Of a stretch of 64,000 nt of DNA, positions 31,876-39,567 are shown in pieces. The translations under genes were made by a program, and so were the position numbers. Position 1 is the first letter of the stretch; each line of letters begins with the position of its first letter. Source of the DNA: Herminiimonas sp. (lineage in GTDB: Bacteria; Pseudomonadota; Gammaproteobacteria; Burkholderiales; Burkholderiaceae_D); assembly GCA_028292265.1 (NCBI GenBank), contig JAQGMR010000037.1, positions 1-64,000 on the forward strand, in the 5' to 3' direction. The notes beneath the pieces were generated by a model, which saw only the letters and a program-made list of their open reading frames with translations, was not told the DNA's origin and made no database searches.

Positions 31876-32799
31876 TCAGGCGACGCGCTTGACCGCCTCT
31901 GGCCTGTTCGCTGCGGCGCTTGCCAGCGCGTTAAGGTGGGCCAGATGCGCGATCGGCAATGCCCGCATCGCTTCGCGACTCCAGATTTCATCGATCCCCT
32001 TTCCCGCGAGGCAGCCGAGCAGCAGAAAAACCACATCGCCTCCCGTATGCGCCGCAACCTCTGGAATGCTCTTTAGGCCATCAAAGTGATTACGGGCGAA
32101 TTCGATTGCGCGCGTGCTGGCGATCGACGCGCTGCCGCAGAAGAGGCGTATGTACGAAGGGCGAGCGCCGGGACGCTCTTCCGCCAAAGACTGCAGGAAT
32201 CGGCAAAATGCCTGCAGCTGTGCGCTGGCAGCTTCGGTGCCATGGCCCGGTGCCAACACAAGAGTCCGGAGCGCCGCTCGCATCCGTTCCTGGTTCAGTT
32301 CTCCGGATTGGACCGCGCCCGGCGAAATCACCGCTATTGGACCGGAGCCTGAGCCGCTGTCATGCATGCCAGTATCTCCCGCTGCTTGATCATGCAACTT
32401 CGAGGATGTCTGGTCGCCACTGAAGTCGCGCAGGAATGCTTCGCACTGTTGTCGAATATTGTCATGGACGCTGGGCGGCCTCCTGCCTTGCCGAGTCGGA
32501 CGTTGAAAACGGCGGACATCGTGCAGCTGCCATGCTGCGCTTGCCATGGACGCTGCGTGTGTCGCGTGTGTCGCGTTCATGGCATTCGCCGCGTCTGCCG
32601 CATTTCCGTCCCTGCCGTCCCGGTTCGCGAGCCGGACGCCGGGCGGCAATCCGATGCGCTCTGCAGGGCAGACGGCGTCGCGCATGCGCGCCGGGAAGCC
32701 CGAGCACGGAAGCCCGGTGATGCCGTCCATCTCACGCGCGGAGCAGGTGGTGCTTGCGGCTCGCACGCGGCGCGTTTTTCCAATCTTCAAATCGCCCAT
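31876..32799 (-). CDS. Candidate effector-like protein, 'CLxG' family member B
   Basis: A 307-residue protein with a good GGAGG ribosome site 10 bases before the ATG. No family is recognised. Residues 1-120 are Arg/Ala-rich with a degenerate run NAADAANAMNATHATHAAS; about 145-165 is Gly/Ser-rich. The C-terminal domain matches members A and C: LQAFCRFLQSLAEE, TRAIEFARNHFDG, then GGDVVFLLLGCLAGKGIDEI with the Cys at 263, then AHLNALASA. Its N-terminus does not resemble the other two. It converges on the MFS gene, 19 bases apart, and diverges from the SDR gene at 33074. Confidence 0.68.
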   Translation of the reverse strand: MGDLKIGKTRRVRAASTTCSAREMDGITGLPCSGFPARMRDAVCPAERIGLPPGVRLANRDGRDGNAADAANAMNATHATHAASMASAAWQLHDVRRFQRPTRQGRRPPSVHDNIRQQCEAFLRDFSGDQTSSKLHDQAAGDTGMHDSGSGSGPIAVISPGAVQSGELNQERMRAALRTLVLAPGHGTEAASAQLQAFCRFLQSLAEERPGARPSYIRLFCGSASIASTRAIEFARNHFDGLKSIPEVAAHTGGDVVFLLLGCLAGKGIDEIWSREAMRALPIAHLAHLNALASAAANRPEAVKRVA

Positions 32800-33073
32800 T
32801 GTCTTGTTTCCTCCAGTTAGTGGTCGCCTGCCCGCCGGCCAAAAAATCTGTAGGTCGGATCAGGCAAATCGTCAGCTAAGTAACCACCTCACGGACTCGG
32901 TTCCCGGCAGAAAGGCCTTATTGCGGCTGAATGGCTCCAAACACTTCCTTCGGTTGACGCCGCTCAATCGGCCGGCCGTTCGACGCAAAAAACAGTCGGT
33001 ACGAAACGTACACTGGAGGCCGCCGGCAGCGGGCTGATCGGCGTACCAATCCTCAAACAGAAGGGACATATCA

Positions 33074-34081
33074 GTGGCCTCCTCCGACGACATTGAGCAC
33101 CGAAAAAACATCACTGCTGTCGTCGACCGACAGCGCAAAATACAGCGCGAAATAGACGCTGTTGACGCTGCCGCGGCGCAACCGTCCGGAGGCGAGCAGG
33201 AGTCGGTGCAGGCCGGGTTGCGGCGGCACCCGGCTCCGCCGTTTCCCGAACAACATCTGTCAAAGCCAGGCGTCGAATCCGAGCTGAACCCGCCGCCAGA
33301 ATTCATGGCGCCGGATTACAAGGGCAGCGAAAAACTGCAGGACATGGTGGCGCTTGTGACCGGTGGCGATTCTGGCATCGGCCGCGCCGTGGCGGTCTTG
33401 TTCGCGCGCGAAGGCGCGGACGTGGCGATTGTTTATTTGTCTGAAGACGGTGACGCGGAACTCACCAAACAGTGCATTGAGAAGGAAGGCCGCCGGTGCC
33501 TGCTTTTGCCAGGTGACGTCAAGGACGCCGGCTTTTGTCAGAGCGCGGTGCAACGCACGGTGGAGACCTTCGGCAAGCTTGATGTGCTGGTCAACAATGC
33601 GGCGTTCCAGGAACATGCCGCACGCATTGAGGACATCAGCGAAGAGCACTTCGACGAAACAATACGAACCAACATCTACGGCTACTTCCACATGGCAAAG
33701 GCGGCTGTGCCACATCTCAAGCAAGGCGCCAGCATCATTAACACCGGCTCCGAGACCGGGTTATTCGGCAACGCGAATCTGCTCGACTACTCGACCACGA
33801 AGGGGGCGATCCACGCATTTACCAGGTCGCTTGCGACTAACCTGGTTTCGCGCGGCATTCGGGTCAATGCGGTGGCGCCCGGGCCGGTCTGGACACCGCT
33901 GAATCCAGCGGACAAGTCGGCCGAGCAACTCAAGACTTTTGGACAGAGCACCGACATGAAGCGGCCAGCACAGCCCGAAGAATTGTCGCCGGCCTATGTG
34001 TTTCTGGCCTCCCCGGTTTGCTCTAGCTACATCACTGGCATCATCCTGCCTGTCTTGGGGGGCGTGACCGGAGGCGCCTGA
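33074..34081 (+). CDS. SDR-family oxidoreductase (YghA / general stress protein 39 type)
   Basis: A 335-residue short-chain dehydrogenase with a GTG start after AAGGGA. Residues 1-85 are the extended N-terminal segment typical of this subgroup (HLSKPGVESELNPPPEF). The Rossmann motif is VALVTGGDSGIGRAVAV, then LVNNAAFQEH. The catalytic triad is in INTGSETG (Ser) and LLDYSTTKGAIHAFTRSL (Tyr-x-x-x-Lys), followed by VAPGPVWTPLNP and the C-terminal SSYITG block, continuing IILPVLGG. Homologues are NADPH-dependent aldehyde/alcohol dehydrogenases linked to stress; the substrate is not predictable. It stands alone between the accessory genes and the Cas2-like gene. Confidence 0.9.
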   Translation: MASSDDIEHRKNITAVVDRQRKIQREIDAVDAAAAQPSGGEQESVQAGLRRHPAPPFPEQHLSKPGVESELNPPPEFMAPDYKGSEKLQDMVALVTGGDSGIGRAVAVLFAREGADVAIVYLSEDGDAELTKQCIEKEGRRCLLLPGDVKDAGFCQSAVQRTVETFGKLDVLVNNAAFQEHAARIEDISEEHFDETIRTNIYGYFHMAKAAVPHLKQGASIINTGSETGLFGNANLLDYSTTKGAIHAFTRSLATNLVSRGIRVNAVAPGPVWTPLNPADKSAEQLKTFGQSTDMKRPAQPEELSPAYVFLASPVCSSYITGIILPVLGGVTGGA

Positions 34082-34446
34082 TTTCCCGGTGCCGCGAACT
34101 GACGTTGTGCGGCCCATGCGCTGCTTGTCCTTGCGCTGACCCGGTGGTGGACTCTCAGCCGATTTGCGATAAGCCAGCAATTCGCCGGTCCTGAGAAACG
34201 AATGCTGAAACCAGCGGACACCAGCGGATAACAGCGATGGTGCAGCGGCACTGCTACCGTGAGCGGGGGCACGCAGCACGCTGGCTACGCGTGCTGCGTC
34301 GCAGCGTGAGCACGCCAAACGTGATTGTTTGCGCCGTGCCGCTGAACGTATATTGTTTTTGACGCCCTTTATGCCCGTTCCTGGCAACCATAGTCGCTCT
34401 GGCGTTACAAATCCTTCTGGATCGCACAGAGAAGGAGCTTCCGGCC
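34082..34446. other. Non-coding gap, 365 bases
   Basis: No gene seen. It contains a strong hairpin at 34271-34299 (listed separately) and ends with the GAAGGAG ribosome site of the Cas2-like gene. Confidence 0.5.
34271..34299. other. Perfect 11-bp hairpin of unknown role
   Basis: ACGCAGCACGC (34271-34281), loop TGGCTAC and GCGTGCTGCGT (34289-34299) are exactly complementary. No T-run follows on either strand, so it is not a standard terminator. It lies about 190 bases past the SDR stop. Confidence 0.7.
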
Positions 34447-34746
34447 ATGGCCACGCTACTCGTGACCTACGACACAAAAAGCCCGTGGCTCGACTACGGA
34501 GGACTCATCCGCGCCATCAAGAAGCACAGCTGGGTACGCCTGACCGACAATGTGTTCGTCGTCCACACAACCGTCCCGGCCGACGCGGTCTTCGCGTCCC
34601 TGAGACATTTCCTGGACGATTCCGCCAATCTCTATGTAATAACAATCCGCAAGCCGTTCTCGGGCTTTGGGCCCGGCAATGTGAACGAATGGCTGTCAAA
34701 AAATCTCGCGAACGAAATGTCTCTGGAGCCGGACAACCCGGCCTGA
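34447..34746 (+). CDS. Stand-alone Cas2/SinR-like ferredoxin-fold protein
   Basis: A 99-residue protein with a strong GAAGGAG site. The first strand MATLLVTYDTKSPW carries the Tyr-Asp of Cas2-type proteins. Helix LIRAIKKHSWVRLTDNVFVV and the region ADAVFASLRHFLDD ... NLYVITIRKPFSG follow the beta-alpha-beta plan of the SinR/Cas2/VapD group. Cas2 itself is a CRISPR adaptation nuclease, but no CRISPR repeats or other cas genes occur in the window, so a role outside CRISPR is likely. The udgX start lies 24 bases downstream and the pair is probably cotranscribed. Confidence 0.65.
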   Translation: MATLLVTYDTKSPWLDYGGLIRAIKKHSWVRLTDNVFVVHTTVPADAVFASLRHFLDDSANLYVITIRKPFSGFGPGNVNEWLSKNLANEMSLEPDNPA

Positions 34747-34770
34747 TTGCGCCGCGTGAGGGCAAACGCC

Positions 34771-35463
34771 ATGACGAAGCTTAAGGGTCTAACCTCACTC
34801 GCTGGCAACAGCGGAGGTGGCGACGGGGATGGCGTCGGGCGCGGCCGCCTCGGTAAGTCGCCGGCCCCAGGCGCCGCGAGCGATCGCCACGAACTGGCCG
34901 AATCGCTTGATACCTGTCGGCGATGTGAGCTGTGGCGCGATGCAACCCAGGCCGTCGGCGGAGAAGGACCGCGCCATGCACCTATCATGCTGGTCGGCGA
35001 GCAGCCAGGCGATGCCGAGGATCTGGCCGGCCATCCCTTCGTCGGTCCGGCCGGCAAACTGCTGGACCAGGCACTCAAGCAAGCCGGCATTGCGCGCGAC
35101 AAGGTCTACGTTACCAACGCGGTCAAGCACTTCAAGTGGGAGCCACGCGGCAAGCGACGCATACACAAGACGCCGGCTCAGCGCGAAATCGTCGCCTGCC
35201 GTTTCTGGCTCGATGAGGAACTGCGCGAGGTAGCACCGAAAGTGGTGGTGGCACTTGGCGCTACGGCCTTGAAGGCGGTACTGCGTACCTCAAAAGCCAC
35301 CCTCGCGGAAAGGTTGGAACAACCGCTACAGTTCGAGGACCGCTGGCTGGTGACGGTCTATCATCCTTCCTACGTTCTCCGACTCCCCGGACATGAAGCG
35401 AAAACGCAGGCGTTTGATGCCATGGTTCGGGGACTCAAGAAGGCCGCTTCGCTGTCCGGCTGA
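34771..35463 (+). CDS. udgX: UdgX-type uracil-DNA glycosylase (covalent uracil binder)
   Basis: A 230-residue uracil-DNA glycosylase of the family 4-like fold. MLVGEQPGDAEDLAGHPFVG followed by PAGKLLD is the UdgX form of motif A, with Gln-Pro-Gly-Asp and the extra Glu-Asp. CRRCELWRDAT with further Cys residues fits the iron-sulfur cluster. The decisive feature is HFKWEPRGKRRIHKTPAQR: the KRRIH loop with the His that, in Mycobacterium UdgX, forms a covalent bond to the excised uracil site. Motif B is VYHPSYVLRLP. ATG 34771 with a GAGGG site is preferred to a TTG at 34747. A repair role on uracil-containing DNA is inferred from the family. Confidence 0.88.
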   Translation: MTKLKGLTSLAGNSGGGDGDGVGRGRLGKSPAPGAASDRHELAESLDTCRRCELWRDATQAVGGEGPRHAPIMLVGEQPGDAEDLAGHPFVGPAGKLLDQALKQAGIARDKVYVTNAVKHFKWEPRGKRRIHKTPAQREIVACRFWLDEELREVAPKVVVALGATALKAVLRTSKATLAERLEQPLQFEDRWLVTVYHPSYVLRLPGHEAKTQAFDAMVRGLKKAASLSG

Positions 35464-35593
35464 AGCTGGCTCGTGGAACTGACTGGGGTGTCTCGCACCC
35501 TTCAATCCTTGCATCCTTCAGTGCTCGCATCCTTCAGTCCTGGCGTCCAGTACTGTCGGCGTGCGTGAGTCATCGCCGCCTGTTTCCCGTCCG

Positions 35594-36088
35594 TCAGCTT
35601 TCTCGTTCCAGCCTCGCGTAAACAATAGCGGCCACCATGCCAAACAGGACGTTGCCCAGGAAACTCGGCCAGCCCCGCATGTCGGCGAACCAGGGGAAAA
35701 GGCGCTGCATGCCGTAGAAATTCAGCAGATAGATAAGCACACCAAACACCGCGCCGGTAGCCAGCGCCATACCGGTACTCGAGTCCAGGTGGAACGGCGC
35801 GATAACGGCGCCGAGCACGACGCCGAACACGATCCCAAGCACATAGTGGGTCACCAGCGCGGCAACGACAATGGGGAGATTGAAGCCGCTTGACTGCAGC
35901 GCGTCTGGCCCCAGGACGATGGCGCCAACCATGCGCGCCGCCACCCAGGGGTCGGAACCCGTTGCGACCGTTGACCACAGGAGTTCCGCAACCATCAGGA
36001 CCGCCCCGGCAAAGAAACCGGCGACGCCGGCGGCAGACCAATCTGAAGCGCGACGTTCCCAACGATGGGAGTGCAGGTGGAGTTCCAT
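35594..36088 (-). CDS. Hypothetical four-helix membrane protein
   Basis: A 164-residue protein with a His-rich start (MELHLHSHRW) and four hydrophobic segments: about residues 18-42 (GVAGFFAGAVLMVAELLW), 68-92 (LPIVVAALVTHYVLGIVFGV), 103-125 (GMALATGAVFGVLIYLLNFY) and 140-158 (FLGNVLFGMVAAIVYARL). I do not recognise a characterised family. It is the second gene of a minus-strand pair with 36107-36604, 18 bases apart. No catalytic motif is visible. Confidence 0.7.
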   Translation of the reverse strand: MELHLHSHRWERRASDWSAAGVAGFFAGAVLMVAELLWSTVATGSDPWVAARMVGAIVLGPDALQSSGFNLPIVVAALVTHYVLGIVFGVVLGAVIAPFHLDSSTGMALATGAVFGVLIYLLNFYGMQRLFPWFADMRGWPSFLGNVLFGMVAAIVYARLERES

Positions 36089-36106
36089 GGTTGACTTCCT
36101 TTCCGG

Positions 36107-36604
36107 TCAGGGAAATACAGGGACGTTGGGCTCTTCGCCGCCGAAGCTGGTTTCGGGATGCCGTTCGGCCAGCAGGTTTTCGATTTGGCGCACGCGGCGC
36201 GCCGGCACATCGGCAATCATTAAAACCTTCCCCTTGTCGAGTTCGGGGAAAAATGCCTTGAGGCGAGAGTTCGGCAGTGCCGCGGCCACCATGCTAGCGG
36301 CCCAGCCGCCGAACAGCATGCCGACGATTGTGCTCGCGAGGATGATCATGGGAGACAGTTCATAGAAGTAGATGATGCCGGCGCCAAACGCGACGCCCAG
36401 CGCTGCCCCCACACCCATGCCCGAGCCGATGCCATTGATGAGATCGGTTTTCAGGAGAAAATTGGCCTCCGGTAGATCCGCAGGCAAGGTGTTGCGACTC
36501 ATGAAGCGAACATGTCGCTCCTCGATGCGCGCCAGTAGCAGGTCATCGAGCGTTTTACGCGCGCTTTCTATATCCGGAAGGAAGTAGTAAAGACGGTGTC
36601 TCAT
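36107..36604 (-). CDS. Hypothetical protein with glycine-rich membrane hairpin
   Basis: A 165-residue protein. Residues 1-60 are soluble (MRHRLYYFLPDIESARKTLD, then RHVRFMSRNTLPADLP), a pair of glycine-rich membrane segments follows (about 58-80, GIGSGMGVGAALGVAFGAGI, and 85-108, with MIILASTIVGMLFGGW), and the C-terminal domain has KVLMIADVPARRVRQIENLL. The plan of a soluble alpha/beta domain split by a glycine-zipper hairpin recalls DUF1269-type stress proteins, but I would not name it. It is first in a two-gene minus-strand unit. Confidence 0.7.
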   Translation of the reverse strand: MRHRLYYFLPDIESARKTLDDLLLARIEERHVRFMSRNTLPADLPEANFLLKTDLINGIGSGMGVGAALGVAFGAGIIYFYELSPMIILASTIVGMLFGGWAASMVAAALPNSRLKAFFPELDKGKVLMIADVPARRVRQIENLLAERHPETSFGGEEPNVPVFP

Positions 36605-36941
36605 GATGTTCTCCGCTTGTTGGGGCAGTCCAGGACGCCTTCGCCATGCAATATGGGGCCAGCTTCCGGGTCGGCCGGGCGCAGAACCTGCTCCATGCGA
36701 TCGGCCTGGCCTTGCTGTACCGGTCAGGCATTGCCTCTAAGTTTTAGTATAGGTCGCTTTGGGAGCGATGCAATGACCGGGCGCTTTGCTGTGCTGGCAA
36801 GAGTCAGGACGGGTCGACCGCTTACAACGCGAGGCTGTATTTGCAGCGTTGCAAGTCGGGCAACCGAATCAGTACCGGATGGCGTTCCAGACAGCCGGAG
36901 AACCGAAGCGAACGGCCAGTATTAGCCGGAATCCGAAGCCA
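36605..36941. other. Non-coding gap before the tRNA promoter
   Basis: Open frames here are short and without ribosome sites. Nothing was recognised apart from the tRNA promoter that begins at 36942. Confidence 0.5.
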
Positions 36942-36969
36942 TTGAGAACCGGAGCAAGACTGCTAAAAT
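36942..36969 (+). promoter_or_regulatory. Promoter of tRNA-Gly
   Basis: TTGAGA (36942-36947), 16-base spacer, TAAAAT (36964-36969), ending 9 bases before the mature tRNA 5' end at 36979. Confidence 0.65.
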
Positions 36970-36978
36970 CGAGTCTTC

Positions 36979-37052
36979 GCGGGTGTAGTTCAATGGTAGA
37001 ACGAAAGCTTCCCAAGCTCTAGACGAGGGTTCGATCCCCTTCACCCGCTCCA
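36979..37052 (+). tRNA. tRNA-Gly (anticodon CCC)
   Basis: A 74-base tRNA with CCA encoded. The acceptor GCGGGTG pairs with CACCCGC, the D arm is GTTC...GAAC, the anticodon loop TTCCCAA gives CCC, and the T arm is GAGGG-TTCGATC-CCCTT. The anticodon stem AAAGC/GCTCT contains one A-C mismatch at the second pair, where E. coli tRNA-Gly(CCC) has a G-C pair. Confidence 0.95.
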
Positions 37053-37303
37053 GATCAGCTTCAACTTGACCACGCATTGATGTGTAGAGGCGCCGTGAGC
37101 GCCGACAGCGGAGCTTCGCGACCAATGCCGCACCAGCAAGGACCGCAGCCGTCCCCGGCGTGGTTTTCCCCCACTGGTCGACCGCGTCCAGGAAACCAGT
37201 TCTCTTCGTCACAGATCCGGCTTCGTCTGCCACAAAAGCGTACCAGCTCAATAAGCTGTTTACGACTCCAGGACAACTTGCTATTGTACGAACTTGACGC
37301 AAC

Positions 37304-37332
37304 TTGACGTGCTGGCTTCTGTTCGATACTAT
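37304..37332 (+). promoter_or_regulatory. Strong sigma-70 promoter of the XRE-ImmA gene; possibly leaderless
   Basis: TTGACG (37304-37309), 17-base spacer, TACTAT (37327-37332). The ATG is at 37341, so transcription should start within a base or two of it, and no Shine-Dalgarno is present. AACTTGACG is repeated in tandem (37291 and 37301) across the -35, a possible operator for the XRE domain. Confidence 0.7.
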
Positions 37333-37340
37333 CCGACCCC

Positions 37341-38504
37341 ATGCTCAATCTAGACCAAATCAAAGTCATGATGACAAAGCGCGGTCTTAGCCAGGCGGGG
37401 CTTGCTGACCTGTGCAACGTGAGTCGAGAAGCCGTTTCCAATTGGCTTTCCGGCGAGTCGATCCCGCGTCCCAACAAGCTTAAGGCGCTCTCTGAGGTGC
37501 TCGATATTGATCTGGGCATTTTGCTGCGCGGAGAGGGATCACTTCCGAAGCCGGTACTGGCTTATCGAACCAAAAATAATCGAGTCGCCACGGGACCTGC
37601 CATGGAAGCCGCTGAGGAGCTGGCTCGCCACCTTAGAGAACTCGCACCTTTCGTGGGTAGCGAGTCATTGTTCTCGCCACCGGTTCTCGAATCGCCCAAA
37701 TTGGACGACGATTACATAAGAAAAGTCGCACAGCAGATAAGGTCGAAAATCGGCCTTACCGCTAAAGCGCCTGTGTCGAGGGAGCGGCTTTTGGCTCTGC
37801 ACCATGCTTTTGGATCGATTCTTGTTCCTGTCTTATGGAACGGCGAGAAGCGCGGCCACGAGAATGCGTTGAGCGTTTATCTTCCTGAATCCAAAACGTC
37901 GTGGGTAGTGTTTAGCCTGAACGCGAAAAATGACGATTTCAATTATTGGCTTGCGCATGAGCTTGGGCATTGTTATTCACTACACGCCCTGCAAGGTGAC
38001 GATGGAGAAAGCTTCGCGGAGAGGTTCGCTCAAGAATTGTTGTTTCCTCATGAAGCATCCCTGGAAGCTCTCGGCGACATCGCGAATAGTGCTTCGCCAC
38101 TGGAGCGCGCCGTCGATCTGGCTTCGGCGTACGATATTTCAGTCGTGACTGTTATCAGGCAGTCGGACCGCGCTGCGAAGGCGACGGGAAAACCACTGAC
38201 AGGCCTGGAGAATGATGACTTTTGGACTCGTTGGAATGCTACAAGGACTTCGGTCCCGACCGTTGGCTTAGCGCTTTTTGGCAGCGAGAGTCTGAGTTGC
38301 GAAGAATACGTGGTTCGCTGCGAAAAAACGTTCGGGACGCCGATATTCAAGGCGATAGCGAGTAGACAGCATCATGAGGGCTGGTCCCCATCCTTTATCT
38401 CGTCCGCCCTGAATATTGGACTCGAGCAGGCTGTGGACCTTTCACGTGTTCTCATGACGTTGCACCCCCTTCAAAGTGAAGGTGCGCCTTCCCCGAAGAG
38501 TTGA
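37341..38504 (+). CDS. XRE-family regulator fused to ImmA/IrrE metallopeptidase
   Basis: A 387-residue protein. Residues 1-65 are a helix-turn-helix of Cro/C1 type (GLSQAGLADLCNVSREAVSN followed by WLSGESIPRPNKL). The middle and C-terminal part is an ImmA/IrrE domain with zinc motif WLAHELGHCYSLHAL (H-E-x-x-H, about residues 213-217) and the second-helix acidic ligand in SFAERFAQELLFP. Members cleave or antagonise repressors in mobile elements and stress systems, or act as antitoxins. Here it is convergent with a PIN-domain gene, and the two overlap by 34 bases at their 3' ends. GC content looks lower than in the housekeeping genes around it. Confidence 0.87.
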   Translation: MLNLDQIKVMMTKRGLSQAGLADLCNVSREAVSNWLSGESIPRPNKLKALSEVLDIDLGILLRGEGSLPKPVLAYRTKNNRVATGPAMEAAEELARHLRELAPFVGSESLFSPPVLESPKLDDDYIRKVAQQIRSKIGLTAKAPVSRERLLALHHAFGSILVPVLWNGEKRGHENALSVYLPESKTSWVVFSLNAKNDDFNYWLAHELGHCYSLHALQGDDGESFAERFAQELLFPHEASLEALGDIANSASPLERAVDLASAYDISVVTVIRQSDRAAKATGKPLTGLENDDFWTRWNATRTSVPTVGLALFGSESLSCEEYVVRCEKTFGTPIFKAIASRQHHEGWSPSFISSALNIGLEQAVDLSRVLMTLHPLQSEGAPSPKS

Positions 38505-39142
38505 GAATAGATCTCCCTCCATTTTGTCGGAAGGCACTCACCGAATCGTAGCCAGGACCGTACCGTGGAAATTCGCTCCGCTCGAGACAGTCGTCCGTCC
38601 GCCTCCAAAGACTTCAATACGTCAAGACTCGATATAACGTCAATGTCGTAGTCGCCCTCAACGCTCATCAAGTCATCCACGACGAACTTCAACGGCCACT
38701 CATCGGTGGCGATAACCGCTCCAAGAACAATCGCCGTCGCGAGCAGTTGCACGTCGCGCCCCGAGAGGCTACGAACGATTTTCAGATTCTTGTCGAGGCA
38801 ATGGGCCTCAAGGATGCGGTTGGCGTATTGCTTCTGGAATTTGCTTTCAGCGTGCACTAAAGCTGACTCTGCGGCGGTTAGCTTAACGGCCGCCTTTTGG
38901 AGGTCTTCGCCCGTCATTGCTTTTGCTACCCAAGCGTAATCGTTCATCAGGCGGGGACTTGATCTGAATTCATCTATCAAGGTTGCCAAGGTGAGTAACC
39001 TGTAGCCCGCGGCCTCCTGGCCTAAGAACGGCACCACAGGAGAATGATAAAGCCGGAGAAAACTATTCGTGTCCACCAAGACAATTCGAGCGACCGCTTG
39101 CACGGGCGGTTTAGCGGGTGCGTCGTCAGAGTTCCTGTTCAT
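38471..39142 (-). CDS. PIN-domain protein, probable toxin or ribonuclease
   Basis: A 223-residue protein. The PIN fold begins RIVLVDTNSFLRLYHSP (first catalytic Asp); an acidic residue is in TLIDEFRSSP, and the C-terminal cluster is LSGRDVQLLATAIVLGAVIA followed by TDEWPL (Asp and Thr-Asp). PIN nucleases cut RNA, and XRE-ImmA proteins are known partners of PIN-like proteins (DUF4411 group), although usually in the same direction. The start is uncertain: ATG 39142, ATG 39229 and GTG 39256 are possible and none has a good ribosome site. It overlaps the 3' end of the XRE-ImmA gene. Confidence 0.72.
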   Translation of the reverse strand: MNRNSDDAPAKPPVQAVARIVLVDTNSFLRLYHSPVVPFLGQEAAGYRLLTLATLIDEFRSSPRLMNDYAWVAKAMTGEDLQKAAVKLTAAESALVHAESKFQKQYANRILEAHCLDKNLKIVRSLSGRDVQLLATAIVLGAVIATDEWPLKFVVDDLMSVEGDYDIDVISSLDVLKSLEADGRLSRAERISTVRSWLRFGECLPTKWREIYSQLFGEGAPSL

Positions 39143-39256
39143 CGTCGGCGGATTCTGTTTGCGAGCGGTTGAAACGTAAGGGGATCTTGCTTTTTTATTG
39201 TAATGGCGAGCATGGTTGCCACTGGTCATAAAGCGTCGAAACTTCGACTCATCCAC

Positions 39257-39567
39257 AACGCTGATGCCGAAGTTCGCACGCTCTTACGCCGACGGGATTC
39301 TTCGAATTCGAATGTGTGATGTCGACTACTGCTTTTGAGCTTTTTGAGCGGGGACTCAGATCGGAGATCGAGTTCGTTTGAACAGCTCAATCTGCAGGCG
39401 CAATCGACATTTGGCACAAGCGTACCGCGCTTGGCACAAACAAACGCCTCGTACTGGGTCTTCCAGTGCGTGCTAGCCCTTCACCGCCTGCGCTTCGTCG
39501 CACCCAGCGATAGGGACGTGTCCCGGCACGGGCTACAATACCGCCTTTCGCCTTAACCGCCTCCCGC
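39257..39567. other. Non-coding gap, 311 bases, with a direct repeat
   Basis: Between the PIN gene and trmB. TTGGCACAA occurs twice (about 39411 and 39430), 19 bases apart on the same strand. No gene was seen. The right part presumably carries the trmB promoter. Confidence 0.4.

Noticed and set aside
28174..33073. hrpII (TTCG-N16-TTCG) or PIP boxes upstream of the effector-like genes
   Set aside because: The intergenic sequences were read on the coding strand and no correctly spaced pair was found.
36979..39567. tRNA-Gly as an attachment site of an integrated element
   Set aside because: No second copy of the tRNA 3' end and no integrase were found between the tRNA and trmB.
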